From positions 5,225,776 to 5,289,775 of the forward strand of contig NZ_CP025746.1 of assembly GCF_004015185.1 (NCBI RefSeq): 64,000 bases of DNA, written 5' to 3'. Of the stretch, positions 63,121-64,000 are shown one piece after another. The notes beneath the pieces were generated by a model that saw nothing but the letters and a program-made list of their open reading frames with translations, was not told where the DNA came from and did no database searches. The stretch comes from Clostridium manihotivorum (lineage in GTDB: Bacteria; Bacillota; Clostridia; Clostridiales; Clostridiaceae). The position numbers were made by a program, and so were the translations under genes. Positions within the stretch are counted from its first letter, which is position 1, and each line of letters begins with the position of its first letter.

Positions 63121-64000
63121 CTATAATACATGCTCTGTTCTATTTATGATGTCGTTTTGGATACCAGTATCAAGCTCAACAAATATTGCGCTATAGCCTG
63201 CTACTCTCACCACTAAACTTTGATATTTTTCAGGGTGATTTTGTGCATCTCTTAAAGTCTCAGCTGAAACCACATTAAACTGAACATGCTGTATTTTCAA
63301 TCTGCTAAAAGCCTGTATATATGCTACTAATTTTCTTAAGCCTTCCTGTCCCTCTAAAACTCCAGGAGAAAACTTAACATTTAGTAAACTTCCATTAGAG
63401 GTTAGATAATTGTCAAGCTTACTTACGCTCTTAAGACTTGCTGTTGGTCCATTTCTATCTCTTCCTACCATAGGAGATAATCCCCCATCTGCCAGCTGCT
63501 CTTTTGCTTTCCTTCCATCCGGTGTTGCTCCCACTGCCTCTCCTAAAGGAATATGAGCTGAAACTGTATATGAACCTGGTTGGAACCTTCCGCCTCTTAT
63601 ATTGTTATATTTTTCAACCTCTTGGCAGTAATAGGAAAGTACTTCTGAACCTAAGTAGTCTACCTCGTCTATATCATTGCCGTATTTATAATATTTGTTT
63701 ATAATCCTTTGTCTTAGAGGCTCGTTTCCTTCCCAGTTACTATCCAATATATCTATAAGTTCTTCTAAAGTCATTTCCTTATCATCAAAAATCAGTTTCT
63801 TAATTGTATATAAGGAATCACTTAGATTTGGTCCTCCAATTCCTTGAACACCTGAGAAGTTGTATACCGATCCACCTTCGGTTATATCTTTACCGCTTTC
63901 TAAGCAGCCACATATGAAATTTGATAAAAATGGAGTTGGTGCACATTCTCTATGTGCTCTATCCACTATATTTGAGCCATCAATCATATCCTTCACATAT
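63121..64000 (-). CDS. Glycyl radical enzyme, C-terminal part (runs off right edge)
   Basis: The last 293 residues of a pyruvate formate-lyase-like enzyme. The radical loop near the C-terminus reads SLVVRVAGYSAIFVEL (Gly in RVAGYSA), preceded by QHVQFNVVSAETLRDAQ and LNVKFSPGVLEG. The text HIPLGEAVGATPDGRKA is typical of dehydratase, decarboxylase and C-N lyase members. The Cys-bearing active site lies beyond the window, so the substrate (glycerol, propanediol, hydroxyproline, choline or other) cannot be told. Its activase is encoded downstream at 60447-61292, behind an IS110 insertion. Confidence 0.92.
   Translation of the reverse strand, partial: YVKDMIDGSNIVDRAHRECAPTPFLSNFICGCLESGKDITEGGSVYNFSGVQGIGGPNLSDSLYTIKKLIFDDKEMTLEELIDILDSNWEGNEPLRQRIINKYYKYGNDIDEVDYLGSEVLSYYCQEVEKYNNIRGGRFQPGSYTVSAHIPLGEAVGATPDGRKAKEQLADGGLSPMVGRDRNGPTASLKSVSKLDNYLTSNGSLLNVKFSPGVLEGQEGLRKLVAYIQAFSRLKIQHVQFNVVSAETLRDAQNHPEKYQSLVVRVAGYSAIFVELDTGIQNDIINRTEHVL

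Noticed and set aside
1..64000. tRNA, rRNA, T-box and common riboswitches
   Set aside because: None of the conserved words (tRNA T-loop GGTTCGAATCC, T-box TGGNACCGCG, purine, TPP or cobalamin cores) was found in the spacers by eye.

Overview
The window is low-GC DNA with the gene style of a spore-forming Firmicute, most likely Clostridium sensu stricto. The signs are strong GGAGG ribosome sites, frequent TTG/GTG starts, class-3 fructose bisphosphatase, glycyl radical enzymes, a LevR-type PTS regulator and AT-rich spacers full of small palindromic repeats. I see no rRNA, tRNA, CRISPR array or phage module.

Layout. 1-9.9 kb: start of a urease operon (ureA, running off the left edge), an ABC exporter pair, a PadR/DUF2812 pair, an acyltransferase remnant, a HAD phosphatase, a dead insertion sequence (IS), then an RRNPP-type regulator followed by a 48-residue secreted pro-peptide (candidate quorum-sensing pair). 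10-20 kb: SDR dehydrogenase, GH27 alpha-galactosidase with divergent AraC regulator, membrane-anchored GH13 amylase, zinc phospholipase C-like protein, dead IS630, second PadR/DUF2812 pair. 20-28.5 kb: pyrrolidone-carboxylate peptidase, HAD, ChbG/YdjC, PHP, twin membrane proteins, metallo-beta-lactamase fold, polysaccharide deacetylase and esterase genes. 28.6-34.3 kb: a NarL-type two-component system divergent from an MMPL/RND exporter (YdfHI/YdfJ-like). 35-52.7 kb: carbohydrate region with secreted GH43 and GH10 xylan enzymes, KDG kinase, GH2 enzyme, lactose/cellobiose-type PTS (IIA-IIB-IIC) behind a perfect sigma-54 promoter, its LevR-like activator, an AraC regulator, and uxaC-uxuA-fructuronate reductase-KDPG aldolase. 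52.8-64 kb: dead IS1182, frameshifted fbp, dead IS4, YhcH-family protein, RmlD-like reductase, glycyl-radical activase, dead IS110 with a possible bridge RNA, and the C-terminal part of a glycyl radical enzyme.

How the genes fit together. Secreted GH10/GH43 would release xylo-oligosaccharides and (methyl)glucuronate-bearing fragments. The PTS could import beta-linked disaccharides, GH2 could split glucuronides or galactosides inside the cell, and UxaC, UxuA, the SDR reductase, KdgK and Eda form an unbroken route from glucuronate to pyruvate plus glyceraldehyde-3-phosphate.

The strongest new observation is regulatory. The MMPL exporter, the SDR dehydrogenase 20 kb away and the two-component operon itself share one promoter design: a GCCYWAAGGTAC-like box exactly 2 nt upstream of a TTGTKR -35, a 17-nt spacer and TAWGAT. 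At the exporter and the SDR a second box lies exactly 22 nt further upstream. Three families of short inverted-repeat elements (A, B, C) fill many spacers. All five full-size IS transposase genes are broken by small indels, and among recognisable host enzymes only fbp is also frameshifted.
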